NCBI RefSeq assembly: GCF_900109645.1
Contig: NZ_FOBG01000003.1
Span: 248,001-312,000 of the forward strand
Source of the DNA: Duganella sp. CF402
GTDB lineage: Bacteria > Pseudomonadota > Gammaproteobacteria > Burkholderiales > Burkholderiaceae_D
Reading direction: 5' to 3'
Length of the DNA: 64,000 nucleotides
The notes under the pieces were generated by a model that searched no databases, was not told the origin of the DNA, and saw only the letters and a list, made by a program, of their open reading frames with translations. Positions 1 through 9,383 of this stretch are shown piece after piece. Position 1 is the stretch's first letter, and each line of letters begins with the position of its first letter. Made by a program: the position numbers and the translations under genes.

Positions 1-54
1 ACGGTTGAATTCCAGGGTCAGGATGCCGTCGTTAATGCTGCTCAGAATATCCAT
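1..54 (-). CDS. Enoyl-CoA hydratase/isomerase family protein, N-terminal fragment (runs off the left edge)
   Basis: Only the first 18 codons are inside the window. They read MDILSSINDGILTLEFNR, which matches the usual opening of crotonase-fold enoyl-CoA hydratases (a short strand, then TLEFNRP). The ATG lies at 54-52 with GGAGAC just upstream. It is the last visible gene of the minus-strand beta-oxidation run, but a strong hairpin separates it from the thiolase, so it may have its own promoter. The family call rests on a very short stretch plus context. Confidence 0.6.
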   Translation of the reverse strand, partial: MDILSSINDGILTLEFNR

Positions 55-70
55 ATGTGTCTCCAAAAAT

Positions 71-104
71 GACAAGGGCGCTGGGTTGAACCTCAGCGCC
101 CTTT
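71..104 (-). terminator. Intrinsic terminator-like hairpin after the thiolase gene
   Basis: A perfect 10-bp stem, AAGGGCGCTG at 74-83 and CAGCGCCCTT at 94-103, closes a 10-nt loop. It sits between the thiolase stop and the next start. On the minus strand it is followed by TTGTCATTTTT, an interrupted U-tract. On the plus strand it is followed by TTTTC, so it may work in either direction. Confidence 0.6.
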
Positions 105-122
105 TCTATCGCGATATCGTGA

Positions 123-1319
123 TTACACGCGCTCGATGATGCCTGCTGCGCCCATACCTGCGCCGACGCACATGGTGACCATGCCGTACTTCAGGTTGTT
201 ACGGCGCAGTGCGTGCACCACGGTCGCTGCGCGGATCGCGCCGGTGGCGCCCAGCGGGTGGCCCAGTGCAATCGCGCCGCCCATCGGGTTCACTTTGGCT
301 GGATCCAGGCCCAGGTCGCGCACCACGGCCAGCGCCTGTGCTGCAAACGCTTCGTTCAGCTCGATCCAGTCCAGTTGGTCCTGGGTGATGCCGGCGGCTT
401 TGCACGCATCCGGAATTGCGAACTTAGGACCGATGCCCATGATTTCCGGCGGCACGCCTTTGACGGCGAACGACGAGAACTTGGCCAGCGGAGTCAGGTT
501 GTGTTCTTTCAGGATGCGCTCCGAAACCACCAGCAGCGCGCCGGCGCCGTCCGACATCTGCGAGCTGTTACCGGCGGTGACCGAACCTTTGGCGGCGAAC
601 ACTGGCTTCAGCTTGCCCAGGGTTTCCATCGTGGTTTCCGGACGCGCGCCTTCGTCGGTATCAACAGTGCGGGTTTTCACTTTGATCTCGCCGGTGGCCA
701 GGTCTGGGGTGCGGGTGATGATTTCAACCGGGGTGGTTTCGTCTTTGAAGAAACCAGCTTGCTGCGCAGCGATGGCGCGGCGGTGCGATTCAACGGCGAA
801 CGCATCCTGGTCTTCGCGCGACACTTTCCATTGCTCGGCCACTTTCTCAGCGGTCAGGCCCATGCCGTATGCCATGCCGACGTTGTCGTCGGTGAACATG
901 TTCATGTTCATCGATGGCTTGATGCCCATCATCGGCACCATCGACATCGACTCAACGCCGCCTGCCAGCATGACGTCGGCTTCGCCCACGCGGATGCGGT
1001 CGGCAGCCATTGCCAGCGCGGTGATGCCCGATGCGCAGTAGCGGTTGATGGTCACGCCGCCGACGGTGCGTGGCAGGCCTGCCAGCAGCACCGATTGACG
1101 GGCGATGTTGAAGCCCTGTTCCGCTTCCGGGAACGAGCAGCCGATGATGGCGTCGGTGATCAGCGCTGGATCCAGGCCAGGCGCTTGCGCCAGTGCCGAT
1201 TGAATCACGCGCACCAGCAGGTCGTCCGGGCGGGTTTTGTTGAACATGCCGCGCGGCGCTTTGCCGATCGGGCTACGGGTCGCGGCGACGATGTACGCTT
1301 CTTGAATTTGTTTGCTCAT
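123..1319 (-). CDS. fadA: Acetyl-CoA C-acyltransferase (3-ketoacyl-CoA thiolase)
   Basis: This 398-residue protein carries out the last step of beta-oxidation, thiolytic cleavage of 3-ketoacyl-CoA. The nucleophile is Cys95 in NRYCASG, and the C-terminal signatures are GHPLG (His354) and CVGAGMG (Cys384). Length and ends fit the thiolase family. The ATG at 1319 is preceded by GGAAGAAC. It is the distal member of the run dehydrogenase-FadN-thioesterase-thiolase, all on the minus strand. The symbol follows the Bacillus fadNAE naming because the partner is a FadN-type enzyme. A biosynthetic acetyl-CoA acetyltransferase is possible from sequence alone but is less likely in this operon. Confidence 0.9.
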   Translation of the reverse strand: MSKQIQEAYIVAATRSPIGKAPRGMFNKTRPDDLLVRVIQSALAQAPGLDPALITDAIIGCSFPEAEQGFNIARQSVLLAGLPRTVGGVTINRYCASGITALAMAADRIRVGEADVMLAGGVESMSMVPMMGIKPSMNMNMFTDDNVGMAYGMGLTAEKVAEQWKVSREDQDAFAVESHRRAIAAQQAGFFKDETTPVEIITRTPDLATGEIKVKTRTVDTDEGARPETTMETLGKLKPVFAAKGSVTAGNSSQMSDGAGALLVVSERILKEHNLTPLAKFSSFAVKGVPPEIMGIGPKFAIPDACKAAGITQDQLDWIELNEAFAAQALAVVRDLGLDPAKVNPMGGAIALGHPLGATGAIRAATVVHALRRNNLKYGMVTMCVGAGMGAAGIIERV

Positions 1320-1362
1320 TTTGTTCTTCCAAAAATTTTTGATCGAAGACTAGGCGCTAGCT

Positions 1363-1863
1363 TTAGCTGCGCTTCTCGGATAAATACCAATCCACTTGAA
1401 CCTGTGCGGCCAGCGTGCCGGCGGCGTCGAAGATATCGACCTCCACCGGGAACGCCACCTTGCCTTGCTGTTTCAGCTCTGCCTTCAGCGCCGCCACGTC
1501 GCCAGGGACGCGGCCTTCGGCGCGCGTCGCGCCGTGAGCCACTTTCTGGTACTGGATGCGCGATTCCTTGGCGACCGGGCGCAGGCCCAGGATCAGGTCC
1601 GCAAAGCCGCCTGCCATTGCCGCGCCGGAAGCCGTTTCGGCCAGCGTGAACAAGGCGCCGGCATGCGGCGTGCCCAAGTGATTGTGCAGCTTCGGGTCAT
1701 CCGGCATCGACACTTTGGAAGTGCCGTTGCCGATGTCGTCGATCCTGATCCCCAGCGTACGCACCAGCGGCAGGGTGTCCATCATTTGCTGCTTGATACG
1801 TTCGTACACGATGCTCGGCCTCACGAAAAGTAAAACTTTAAACGCTAGCTTCAGGATCGACAC
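1363..1863 (-). CDS. PaaI/DUF4442-type hotdog-fold thioesterase
   Basis: This 166-residue protein probably hydrolyses acyl-CoA thioesters. The hotdog signature is HNHLGTPHAGALFTLAET at about residues 61-78, followed by a segment ending in QVDWYLSEKRS. The start is GTG at 1863, 20 bp after the FadN stop, with only a weak GGGA upstream; ATG codons at residues 27-28 are alternatives that would remove the hydrophobic N-terminus (LKLAFKVLLFVRPS). Its position between FadN and the thiolase suggests release of free CoA or clearance of dead-end acyl-CoAs during fatty-acid breakdown. That role is inferred from context. Confidence 0.75.
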   Translation of the reverse strand: MSILKLAFKVLLFVRPSIVYERIKQQMMDTLPLVRTLGIRIDDIGNGTSKVSMPDDPKLHNHLGTPHAGALFTLAETASGAAMAGGFADLILGLRPVAKESRIQYQKVAHGATRAEGRVPGDVAALKAELKQQGKVAFPVEVDIFDAAGTLAAQVQVDWYLSEKRS

Positions 1864-1883
1864 GCTTCTAATCCCAATGATGA

Positions 1884-4286
1884 TTAGTTGCGGACTGGCT
1901 TACCGGTCTGCAGCATGCCCATGATGCGTTCCTGGGTCTTCGGATGGTTCAGCAGCTCCAGGAAGGCTTTACGCTCCATGTCCAGCAGCCACTGCTCGCT
2001 CACGAACGAACCCTGGTCGATATCACCACCGCTCACGATCTCGGCGATCATGTCGCCCAGCTTGAAGTCGTGGGCCGAGATGAAGCCGCCGTCGCGCATG
2101 TTGACCAGTTGGGCCTTGATGGTGGCCCAGCCGTAGCGGCCGGTCACCTGCACCGGCGCCTTCAGCGGCGCGCGGTAGCCACGGTCGAACATGGCGCGTG
2201 CTTCGGACTTGGCCACGTGCAGCAGTTCGTACGGGTTGAACACGATCACGTCGTCTTCTTTCAGGTAGCCCATCGCTTGCGCTTCCAGGGCCGATTTCGA
2301 CACGTTCGCGGTAGCCGCGTTGGTGAAGCCGGTTTTCAGGAATTGCAGGATGTCGTTACCCTTCGATTCTTTGTAGGCGCGCTGTGCCGCTTCCTTCAGG
2401 CCGCCGCCGGCAGGAATCAGGCCCACGCCCACTTCCACCAGACCGATGTACGACTCGATCGACGCTACACGCTTCGATGCGTGCAGGGCCATTTCGCAGC
2501 CGCCGCCCAGCGCCAGGCCAGCAACCGCAGCCACCACAGGCACGTTCGAATACTTCAGCGCCATGAAGGTGTCTTGCAGTTCGCGGATGATCGGGTCGAC
2601 TGCTTTGGCGCCGCCGGCCATGAAGGCTGGCAGTGCCGATTGCAGGTCGGCGCCGGCCGAGAAGGCGCCGCCTTCGGCTGCGTCCGCGCTCCAGATCACC
2701 AGGCCCTTGAAGTTTTTCTCTGCTTCGGCCAGTGCTTTACGGAAGCCGGCGATCACGCCTGGGCTGATCACGTGCATCTTGGTTTTCAGCGAGATCACCA
2801 GCACCTCGTCGCCCGAGTGCCAGATGCGTACGTCGTCATCTTCATGCACGGTGGTGCCGGCTTTGCGGCCATCCACTTCGCCCGAGCCCAGTACCGGCGC
2901 GCGGAATTCCTGGCGCTGGTACACGGCCAGATCGGAACGTGGCACGAACGATTTGGATACTGCCGACCACGAACCCTCAGGGGTGTGGACGCCGCCTTTT
3001 TCAGCGACCGGACCTTCGAACACCCAGGCTGGCAGCGGTGCGTTGCACAGTGCGTGGCCGGCGTCGATGTCTTCCTTCACCCACTGGGCCACCTGGGTCC
3101 AGCCGGATGCTTGCCAGGTCTCGAACGGACCGACGTTCCAGCCGAAGCCCCAACGCATGGCGAAGTCGATATCACGGGCGTTGTCGGCCACGGTGTCCAG
3201 GTGCACGGCGATGTAGTGGAAAGCGTCGCGGAAGATCGCCCACAGGAATTGCGCTTGTGGGTTGGTCGATTCGCGCATGGCCTTCATCTTCTTGACCGGA
3301 TCCTTTTCTTTCAGGATGCGTGCCACGATGTCGGCTGCCTTGGCGCCGCCAGGTACGTATTCACCGGTAGCGAAGTCCAGGCGTTGAATTTCTTTGCCTA
3401 CTTTTTTGTAGAAGCCGGCGCCGGTCTTCTGGCCCAGTGCGCCCTTCTCTACCAGCTTGGCCAGTACCGCAGGGGTTTTGTAGACGGCTGCGAACGGATC
3501 GTTCGGCAGGTAGTCCTGCATGGTCTTGATCACGTGGCCCATCGTGTCCAGGCCGACCACGTCGGCGGTACGGAAGGTGCCCGATTTTGCGCGGCCCAGC
3601 TTGGCGCCGGTCAGGTCGTCGACCACGTCCACCGACAGGCCGAATTTCTCGGCTTCGTGCACGATGGCCAGGATGCCGAACACGCCAACGCGGTTGGCGA
3701 TGAAGTTAGGCGTATCTTTGGCGCGTACCACGCCTTTGCCCAGCACCGAGGTCAGGAAGCCTTCCAGCTGGTCGCTGATTTCCGGCTTGGTGAATTCGGT
3801 CGGGATGATTTCAACCAGGTGCATGTAGCGCGGTGGGTTGAAGAAGTGCACGCCGCAGTAGCGCGATTTCAGGTCCGCGTCGAAGCCTTCCGACAGCTTG
3901 GTGATCGACAGGCCCGAGGTGTTCGAGGCGAAGATCGCGTTAGCCGAAATGTGTGGCGCGACCTTTTTGTACAGGTCGTGTTTCCAGTCCATGCGCTCGG
4001 CGATGGCTTCGATGATCAGGTCGCACTCGGCCAGCTTGGCCAGGTCGTCTTCGTAGTTCGCTACTTCGATCAGCGCTGCGTGTTCCTTGTTGCCCAGTGG
4101 TGCAGGCGACAGTTTTTTCAGGTTCTCGATGGCCTTCAGCACGATGCCGTTCTTAGGCGTGCCCTCTTTCCCTGGCAGATCGAACAGAACGACTGGCACT
4201 TTGGCGTTGACGCAGTGGGCAGCGATTTGCGCGCCCATCACGCCGGCGCCCAGCACGGCTACTTTTTTAACGATGAAATTGGTCAT
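1884..4286 (-). CDS. fadN: 3-hydroxyacyl-CoA dehydrogenase / enoyl-CoA hydratase fusion (FadN type)
   Basis: This is an 800-residue bifunctional beta-oxidation enzyme. The N-terminal NAD-binding Rossmann motif is GAGVMG at residues 13-18. Hydroxyacyl-CoA dehydrogenase domains follow (NFIANRVGVFG around 195, and a second half with MRWGFGWNVGPFETW near 390). A crotonase domain lies at the C-terminus (GLALGGGCEM near 585 and GLVEVGVGLIPAGGG near 615). Dehydrogenase-first, hydratase-last is the order of Bacillus FadN and the reverse of E. coli FadB. The start is ATG with GAGGAAACG upstream, 18 bp after the acyl-CoA dehydrogenase gene. It would act between the dehydrogenase and the thiolase of the same operon. 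Confidence 0.9.
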   Translation of the reverse strand: MTNFIVKKVAVLGAGVMGAQIAAHCVNAKVPVVLFDLPGKEGTPKNGIVLKAIENLKKLSPAPLGNKEHAALIEVANYEDDLAKLAECDLIIEAIAERMDWKHDLYKKVAPHISANAIFASNTSGLSITKLSEGFDADLKSRYCGVHFFNPPRYMHLVEIIPTEFTKPEISDQLEGFLTSVLGKGVVRAKDTPNFIANRVGVFGILAIVHEAEKFGLSVDVVDDLTGAKLGRAKSGTFRTADVVGLDTMGHVIKTMQDYLPNDPFAAVYKTPAVLAKLVEKGALGQKTGAGFYKKVGKEIQRLDFATGEYVPGGAKAADIVARILKEKDPVKKMKAMRESTNPQAQFLWAIFRDAFHYIAVHLDTVADNARDIDFAMRWGFGWNVGPFETWQASGWTQVAQWVKEDIDAGHALCNAPLPAWVFEGPVAEKGGVHTPEGSWSAVSKSFVPRSDLAVYQRQEFRAPVLGSGEVDGRKAGTTVHEDDDVRIWHSGDEVLVISLKTKMHVISPGVIAGFRKALAEAEKNFKGLVIWSADAAEGGAFSAGADLQSALPAFMAGGAKAVDPIIRELQDTFMALKYSNVPVVAAVAGLALGGGCEMALHASKRVASIESYIGLVEVGVGLIPAGGGLKEAAQRAYKESKGNDILQFLKTGFTNAATANVSKSALEAQAMGYLKEDDVIVFNPYELLHVAKSEARAMFDRGYRAPLKAPVQVTGRYGWATIKAQLVNMRDGGFISAHDFKLGDMIAEIVSGGDIDQGSFVSEQWLLDMERKAFLELLNHPKTQERIMGMLQTGKPVRN

Positions 4287-4304
4287 GTCGTTTCCTCTGG
4301 TTGC

Positions 4305-6095
4305 TTAGAACAGGTCGGCGTCGAGTGCCATCAGGTTGGCGGAGCCCGAGCGTGCCTGACGGATCAGGGTGGCGGTTTCTGGTTGCAGGCGGGCGAAGTA
4401 GAAGCGCGCGGTAGCCAGTTTCGATTTGTAGAAGGTGTCGCCGCTGTCTTCTTTTTCCAGCGCGATCTGCGCCATGCGGGCGAAGAAGTACGAGTACACC
4501 AGGTGGCCCACGACGCGCAGGTAAGGCACGGCGGCGGCGCCCACTTCGTCGGCGTTCTGGAAGGCTTTCATGCCGATTTCCATCGTCAGCTTGGTGACTT
4601 TGTCGCCCAGCTCGCCCAGCGGGGTGATGAACTCGGACATTTTTTCGTCCAGGCCGTTCTCTTCCACGTAGGATTTGATCTTCTCGCCGAACTTACGCAG
4701 CTTGGCGCCGTTGTCGCCCAGGATCTTACGACCCAGCAGGTCCAGCGACTGCACGGTGTTGGTGCCTTCGTAGATCAGGTTGATGCGGGCGTCGCGCACG
4801 TACTGCTCCATGCCCCACTCGCTGATGTAGCCGTGGCCGCCGTACACTTGCATCGCTTCCGAGGTAGCGATCCAGGCGTTGTCGGTGATGAAGGCCTTGA
4901 TGATCGGGGTCAGCAGCGCGACTTCGTCGGCGGCTTCTTTACGGACGTCTTCGTCCGGGTGGTTCAGTTCGCGGTCGATCTGCAGCGCGACGTACGAGGT
5001 GAAAGCGCGCGCGCCTTCGGCGTAGGCTTTGCCGGTCAACAGCATGCGGCGCACGTCCGGGTGCACGATGATCGGGTCAGCTGGCTTGTCCGGTGCTTTA
5101 GGACCGGTCAGCGAGCGCATCTGGATACGGTCTTTGGCGTAGATCAGCGCGTTCTGGTAAGCCACTTCGGTCAGGCCCAGCGACTGCATGCCGACGCCCA
5201 GGCGGGCGGCGTTCATGAACACGAACATGGCGTTCAGGCCTTTGTTCGGCTGGCCGATGATCCAGCCCTTGGCGCCGTCCAGGTTCATCTGGCAGGTCGA
5301 GTTGCCGTGGATGCCCATTTTTTCTTCGATGGCGCCGCAGAAGATCGGATTGCGCTCGCCGATGCCGCCGTCGGCGGTAGGCAGGTACTTAGGCACCAGG
5401 AACAGCGAGATGCCTTTCGAGCCTTCCGGTGCGTCAGGAACACGCGCCAGCACCAGGTGCAGGATGTTTTCCGCCATATCGTGTTCACCGGCCGAGATGA
5501 AGATCTTGTTGCCGGTGATCAGCCACGAGCCGTCTGCCTGTGGCACGGCTTTCGAGCGCAGCATGCCCAGGTCGGTGCCGCAGTGCGGTTCGGTCAGGCA
5601 CATGGTGCCGGTCCACTCGCCCGATACCAGTTTCGGCAGGTAGACTTTTTTCTGTTCGTCGGTGCCGTGTTCTTTCAGGCACTCGTAGGCGCCGTGCGAC
5701 AGGCCTGGGTACATGGTCCACGCCTGGTTGGCCGAGTTCAGCATCTCGTAGAACGAGTTGTTCATCACCACCGGCAGGCCCTGGCCGCCGTATTCCGGAT
5801 CGCACGCCAGCGCAGCCCAGCCGCCTTCGACGTATTGTTTGTAGGCTTCCTTGAAGCCTTTAGGAGTAGTCACGGTGCTGGTGGCGGCGTCGTGCTTGCA
5901 GCCTTCGCGGTCGCCCGAGTGGTTCAGCGGGAACAGCACTTCCGAGGTGAACTTGCCGCCCTCTTCCAGCACCTGGTTGATGATGTCGGCATCGATTTCC
6001 GCGTGTTTCGGCAGCGCCTTCAGTTCGTCTTCCACTTTCAGCAGCTCGTGCAGAACGAATTGCATATCCCGGATTGGCGCGACGTATTGACCCAT
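4305..6095 (-). CDS. fadE: Acyl-CoA dehydrogenase with C-terminal extension (FadE type)
   Basis: This 596-residue flavoprotein introduces the first double bond of beta-oxidation. The FAD/acyl-CoA signature MCLTEPHCGTDLG is near residue 167, the C-terminal dehydrogenase signature with YEGTNTVQSLDLLGRK near 440, and a further roughly 120-residue helical extension follows, as in Bacillus FadE and related 590-600-residue enzymes. The ATG is well placed behind GGAGAAAATC. It lies 39 bp after the TetR gene and 18 bp before fadN, so the genes are probably cotranscribed. Electrons would pass to ETF; no ETF genes are visible here. Confidence 0.9.
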   Translation of the reverse strand: MGQYVAPIRDMQFVLHELLKVEDELKALPKHAEIDADIINQVLEEGGKFTSEVLFPLNHSGDREGCKHDAATSTVTTPKGFKEAYKQYVEGGWAALACDPEYGGQGLPVVMNNSFYEMLNSANQAWTMYPGLSHGAYECLKEHGTDEQKKVYLPKLVSGEWTGTMCLTEPHCGTDLGMLRSKAVPQADGSWLITGNKIFISAGEHDMAENILHLVLARVPDAPEGSKGISLFLVPKYLPTADGGIGERNPIFCGAIEEKMGIHGNSTCQMNLDGAKGWIIGQPNKGLNAMFVFMNAARLGVGMQSLGLTEVAYQNALIYAKDRIQMRSLTGPKAPDKPADPIIVHPDVRRMLLTGKAYAEGARAFTSYVALQIDRELNHPDEDVRKEAADEVALLTPIIKAFITDNAWIATSEAMQVYGGHGYISEWGMEQYVRDARINLIYEGTNTVQSLDLLGRKILGDNGAKLRKFGEKIKSYVEENGLDEKMSEFITPLGELGDKVTKLTMEIGMKAFQNADEVGAAAVPYLRVVGHLVYSYFFARMAQIALEKEDSGDTFYKSKLATARFYFARLQPETATLIRQARSGSANLMALDADLF

Positions 6096-6134
6096 GATTT
6101 TCTCCTGATGACTACTTTTGAATGTTTGAATTAA

Positions 6135-6758
6135 TTAACTAGCTTGTGCGACCACCGCTGCCGGCGATTGCGGATTGCGATACGTTTCGACCAGGCGCTC
6201 GAAGCCCTTGCCTGCCCGCTCCAGGCTGCCCGGGATGCGCAGGAAGCGCGCATCGTGGTGCAGTGCCAGGATCAGGCCGTACATCTCGTACACCAGCTGC
6301 TGCGGGTCGGTGTCGGCTTTGAGGTCGCCGCACTCGATGCACTGCTTCGCGCAACGCAGCAGTGCGCCCTGCCACGCGCCGACCATCGCCATCAGCTCTT
6401 CGCGGATCGGACCCGGACGGTCGTCATATTCCACGGCGCCGCTGATGTAGATACAGCCCGAAGCCACTTCCACGCTGACCCGCTTGACCCAGCGCGCAAA
6501 CATGGCTTGCAGGCGCTGAATGCCGCGCGGCTCTTTGACGCTGGGGAAAAACACTTCCTGCTCGAAACGGTGGTGATACAGCTTCAGCACTTCCAACTGC
6601 AAATCTTCACGCGATCCGAAGTGCGCAAACACGCCGGATTTGCTCATGTTCATCTTATCTGCGAGCAATCCGATGGTCAGGCCTTCAAGACCGTCACGGC
6701 TGGCCAGATCCAGCGCCACATCCAGGATTGCCGCGCGGGTTAGCTCGCCCTTGCGCAT
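6135..6758 (-). CDS. TetR/AcrR-family transcriptional regulator of the fatty-acid operon
   Basis: This is a 207-residue repressor-type protein. The N-terminal helix-turn-helix spans residues 27-47 (TIGLLADKMNMSKSGVFAHF), and the rest is the variable ligand-binding domain. I start it at the ATG (6758), giving MRKGELTRAAIL; an in-frame TTG 12 codons upstream is possible, but neither has a clear ribosome-binding site. As first gene of the beta-oxidation run it likely controls its own operon in response to acyl-CoA, as other TetR-type fatty-acid regulators do; the ligand is inferred. A perfect palindrome lies about 145 bp upstream. Confidence 0.8.
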   Translation of the reverse strand: MRKGELTRAAILDVALDLASRDGLEGLTIGLLADKMNMSKSGVFAHFGSREDLQLEVLKLYHHRFEQEVFFPSVKEPRGIQRLQAMFARWVKRVSVEVASGCIYISGAVEYDDRPGPIREELMAMVGAWQGALLRCAKQCIECGDLKADTDPQQLVYEMYGLILALHHDARFLRIPGSLERAGKGFERLVETYRNPQSPAAVVAQAS

Positions 6759-6901
6759 AAATTTAGTTGAGGTATTAATAAGATTGCATCCCAAAGTAAA
6801 AGGTCATTGGAGAGAAAGGAATATTCTGCTCCGATTAAATTTACTCTGTGTGAAAAGAATTGCGAACGCTCGTACTATTATCCACTTGGGGGGGAATGTC
6901 A

Positions 6902-6913
6902 AACAGTACTGTT
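6902..6913. promoter_or_regulatory. 12-bp perfect palindrome AACAGTACTGTT upstream of the TetR/fad operon
   Basis: The site AACAGTACTGTT is a perfect inverted repeat in the 206-bp gap between the end of hslR and the TetR start. It is a candidate operator for the TetR protein. The same 12-mer occurs once more in the window at 54647-54658. The rest of the gap shows a hairpin but no convincing promoter boxes. Confidence 0.35.
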
Positions 6914-6926
6914 AGAGGTGGCGTTC

Positions 6927-6947
6927 TATTGCTGCACGGCAGCAATA
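6927..6947 (-). terminator. Short hairpin just downstream of hslR
   Basis: TATTGCTGC (6927-6935) and GCAGCAATA (6939-6947) form a perfect 9-bp stem with a 3-nt loop, about 18 bp past the hslR stop. No U-tract follows on the minus strand, so it could be a rho-independent terminator lacking a tail, or an RNA 3'-end stabiliser. Confidence 0.3.
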
Positions 6948-6964
6948 CAGGAGGGAGATTTCGC

Positions 6965-7332
<368 letters not shown>

Positions 7333-7336
<4 letters not shown>

Positions 7337-8496
7337 GCGTATTTCTCCACTGCGAACACCCGCATCAGTAATTTGTAAAACACGAACGCAATCTCGTAGC
7401 CGATACGCTTCACGTGGCCGACGTGCTCGAAGTCGTCGTAGGTGATGACCTTGCCGTCGGCAATCCCGGCTTCGATGTGCTGGCGCAGGCTGTGCGCGAA
7501 CCTGGCATCCTTGATCACCACATTGGCTTCCTGGTTGAGGAACAGGCTCAGGCCGTCCACATTGCTGGAGCCGACCGTGGCCCAGTCGTCATCGATCACC
7601 GCCACCTTGGCGTGCAATTGCGTCTTGTGATATTCCACCACTTTGACGCCGGCCGCAAGCAGCTTGGGGTAGAACGAGTGCGCCACCGCATCCTGCAGCC
7701 AGATCTCGCCGACGCCGATCAAGAGCACCACCTCGACGCCGCGTTCGGCGGCGGCGGCCAGCGCGCGGCGGAACTTGCGGCCCGGCGCGAAGTAGGGATT
7801 GGCCAGCAACACGTTCTTGCGCGCGCGGCCCAGCGCCTGCAGGTAAGCGCGCTGTATCGTCCTGCGGTTGCGCAGGTTGTCGCGCACCACGAAACCGGCT
7901 TGCACGGCGTGCTGGGCGGCGATCTTCTGCACCTTGCGCATGTCGCGGTACAGGCCGATACGCTTGATGATGCTGAGCTTGCCGAGGCGGCGCCATTGGG
8001 TCACCGCCTCCAGCTGGATATCGGCCACCAGCGGGCCGTGCACCTGTACCGCGAAATCCCAGCGCGGCGCCGGCAGCGGCTTGCTGTGGTCGTAGTCGCA
8101 GAACATGTCGTCGTTGATGTTGATGCCGCCGACAAACGCCACCTGGCGGTCGACCACGCAGATCTTGCGGTGGGTGCGCGTGACGCCGCGCATGAACCAC
8201 GGATTGAACATGCGGTGTTCGACGCCGCCGGCAGTCAGTTGATCGTGCATGCTATTGACCTGGCGGCGGCCGGTGCCCCACCAGTCGGTAATCATGCGCA
8301 CCTGCACGCCGCGTTTGGCTGCGGCGATCAGCGCGGCCAGCACTTTCTGGCCGGTGTCGTCGCCGGCGAAAATATAGGTCTCGAAATAGACTTCGTATTG
8401 CGCACCATCGATGGCCCCGATCAGCGCCGGAAAGTATTCGGTGCCGGTGTGGAGCAGCTTGACGTCGTTGTCGGCTAAAAAATTTACTGAGCGCAT
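7333..8496 (-). CDS. clsB: Cardiolipin synthase B (phospholipase D superfamily)
   Basis: This 387-residue enzyme joins phospholipid headgroups to form cardiolipin at the inner membrane. It has two HKD motifs, HRKICVVD (His109) and HAKVAVIDDDWATVGSSN (near residue 294), the hallmark of PLD-type synthases without the long N-terminal membrane part of ClsA. I chose the ATG at 8496 (MRSVNFLADNDV), 8 bp after the upstream stop, rather than an in-frame start 21 codons earlier that would overlap that gene. It pairs with the endonuclease-like gene upstream, as in many proteobacteria where an EEP protein is coupled to clsB. Confidence 0.85.
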
Positions 8497-8504
8497 AGTG
8501 GGAC

Positions 8505-9320
8505 TCACGCCAGCGTCAAAGAGGCGACGATGGGCGCGTGATCTGAGAGCTTGGCCCACAGACTACCATGCATGACCTCGGCCGTCTCGACGCGGAAGCC
8601 GCGCACATAAATGCGGTCGAGGCGGAAGAACGGCAGGCCGGCCGGGAAAGTGCGCGCCGGCGCGACCGGGCTCTTGCGGCGCAGCTTGCGCAGGACCTCG
8701 TCCAGCGCCGAATTGCCGCCGATTTCATCGAAGACCTCCTCCACGCCAAGCGCATTGCGCAGTTCCTCGCCGAGGGTATTGCGCCAGTCGTTGAAGTCGC
8801 CGGCGATCACCACCGGCTCGCCGTTCGGCGCCGATTCGCGCACCGCCGCGATCAGCGCCTGCGTCTGCCGGCGGCGGCTGCCTTCGAACAGGCCCAGATG
8901 CACCACATAGCAATGCACCGGCCCGCCTGGCGTCTGCAGCACGCAGTGCAGAATGCCGCGCTGCTCGTAGGCGTGGTCGGACACATCGTGGTTGGCCTGG
9001 TTGGCGATGGGGAAGGCGCTGAGCAGCGCGTTGCCGTGGTGGCCGTGATCGTAGATCGCGTTCATGCCGTAGGCCGCGTGCAGGTGGCGCGACTCGCCGG
9101 CGAAAAACTCATGCTGCGCCGCAGCGGGCCAATGCTTGTGGCCCAGGTGTTCGGCGCCGTAGCGGGCGGCCTTGAGATCGTGCTTGCCCTGCACTTCTTG
9201 CAAAAAAACCACATCAGCATCGAACATGCCGATGGCCTGTTTCAGCGCCAGCACGCGCGGCTCGGCGCGGATGGCGGAAACGCCCTTGTGGATGTTGTAG
9301 GTGGCAACACGGAGTCTCAT
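8505..9320 (-). CDS. Endonuclease/exonuclease/phosphatase-family protein
   Basis: This 271-residue metal-dependent hydrolase is of the EEP fold. It shows ATYNIHKG at the N-terminus, FLQEVQG (metal-binding Glu), GDFNDW and the closing SDHAPIVA motif. The ATG at 9320 (MRLRVATYNIHKG) is favoured over an in-frame start 19 codons upstream, which adds a non-conserved tail. It lies 8 bp before clsB. The substrate is unknown; EEP proteins coupled to clsB (E. coli YbhP type) are suspected to act on phosphodiesters. Confidence 0.8.
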   Translation of the reverse strand: MRLRVATYNIHKGVSAIRAEPRVLALKQAIGMFDADVVFLQEVQGKHDLKAARYGAEHLGHKHWPAAAQHEFFAGESRHLHAAYGMNAIYDHGHHGNALLSAFPIANQANHDVSDHAYEQRGILHCVLQTPGGPVHCYVVHLGLFEGSRRRQTQALIAAVRESAPNGEPVVIAGDFNDWRNTLGEELRNALGVEEVFDEIGGNSALDEVLRKLRRKSPVAPARTFPAGLPFFRLDRIYVRGFRVETAEVMHGSLWAKLSDHAPIVASLTLA

Positions 9321-9383
9321 GCCGCCTATTTTACTCCCGAGACCGCCCATTCCGGTGTGCGGTCTCGCACTAAGCAACGCGGC

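Noticed and set aside
1944-6134. A 1396-codon open frame antisense to the fatty-acid operon
   Set aside because: It mirrors fadN and fadE on the other strand. Its His/Val/Gln-rich composition is what GC-biased third positions produce, and it spans two well-supported genes.
6759-6794. Longer TetR protein starting at TTG 6794
   Set aside because: The added 12 residues are not like TetR N-termini and the TTG has no better ribosome-binding site than the ATG at 6758.
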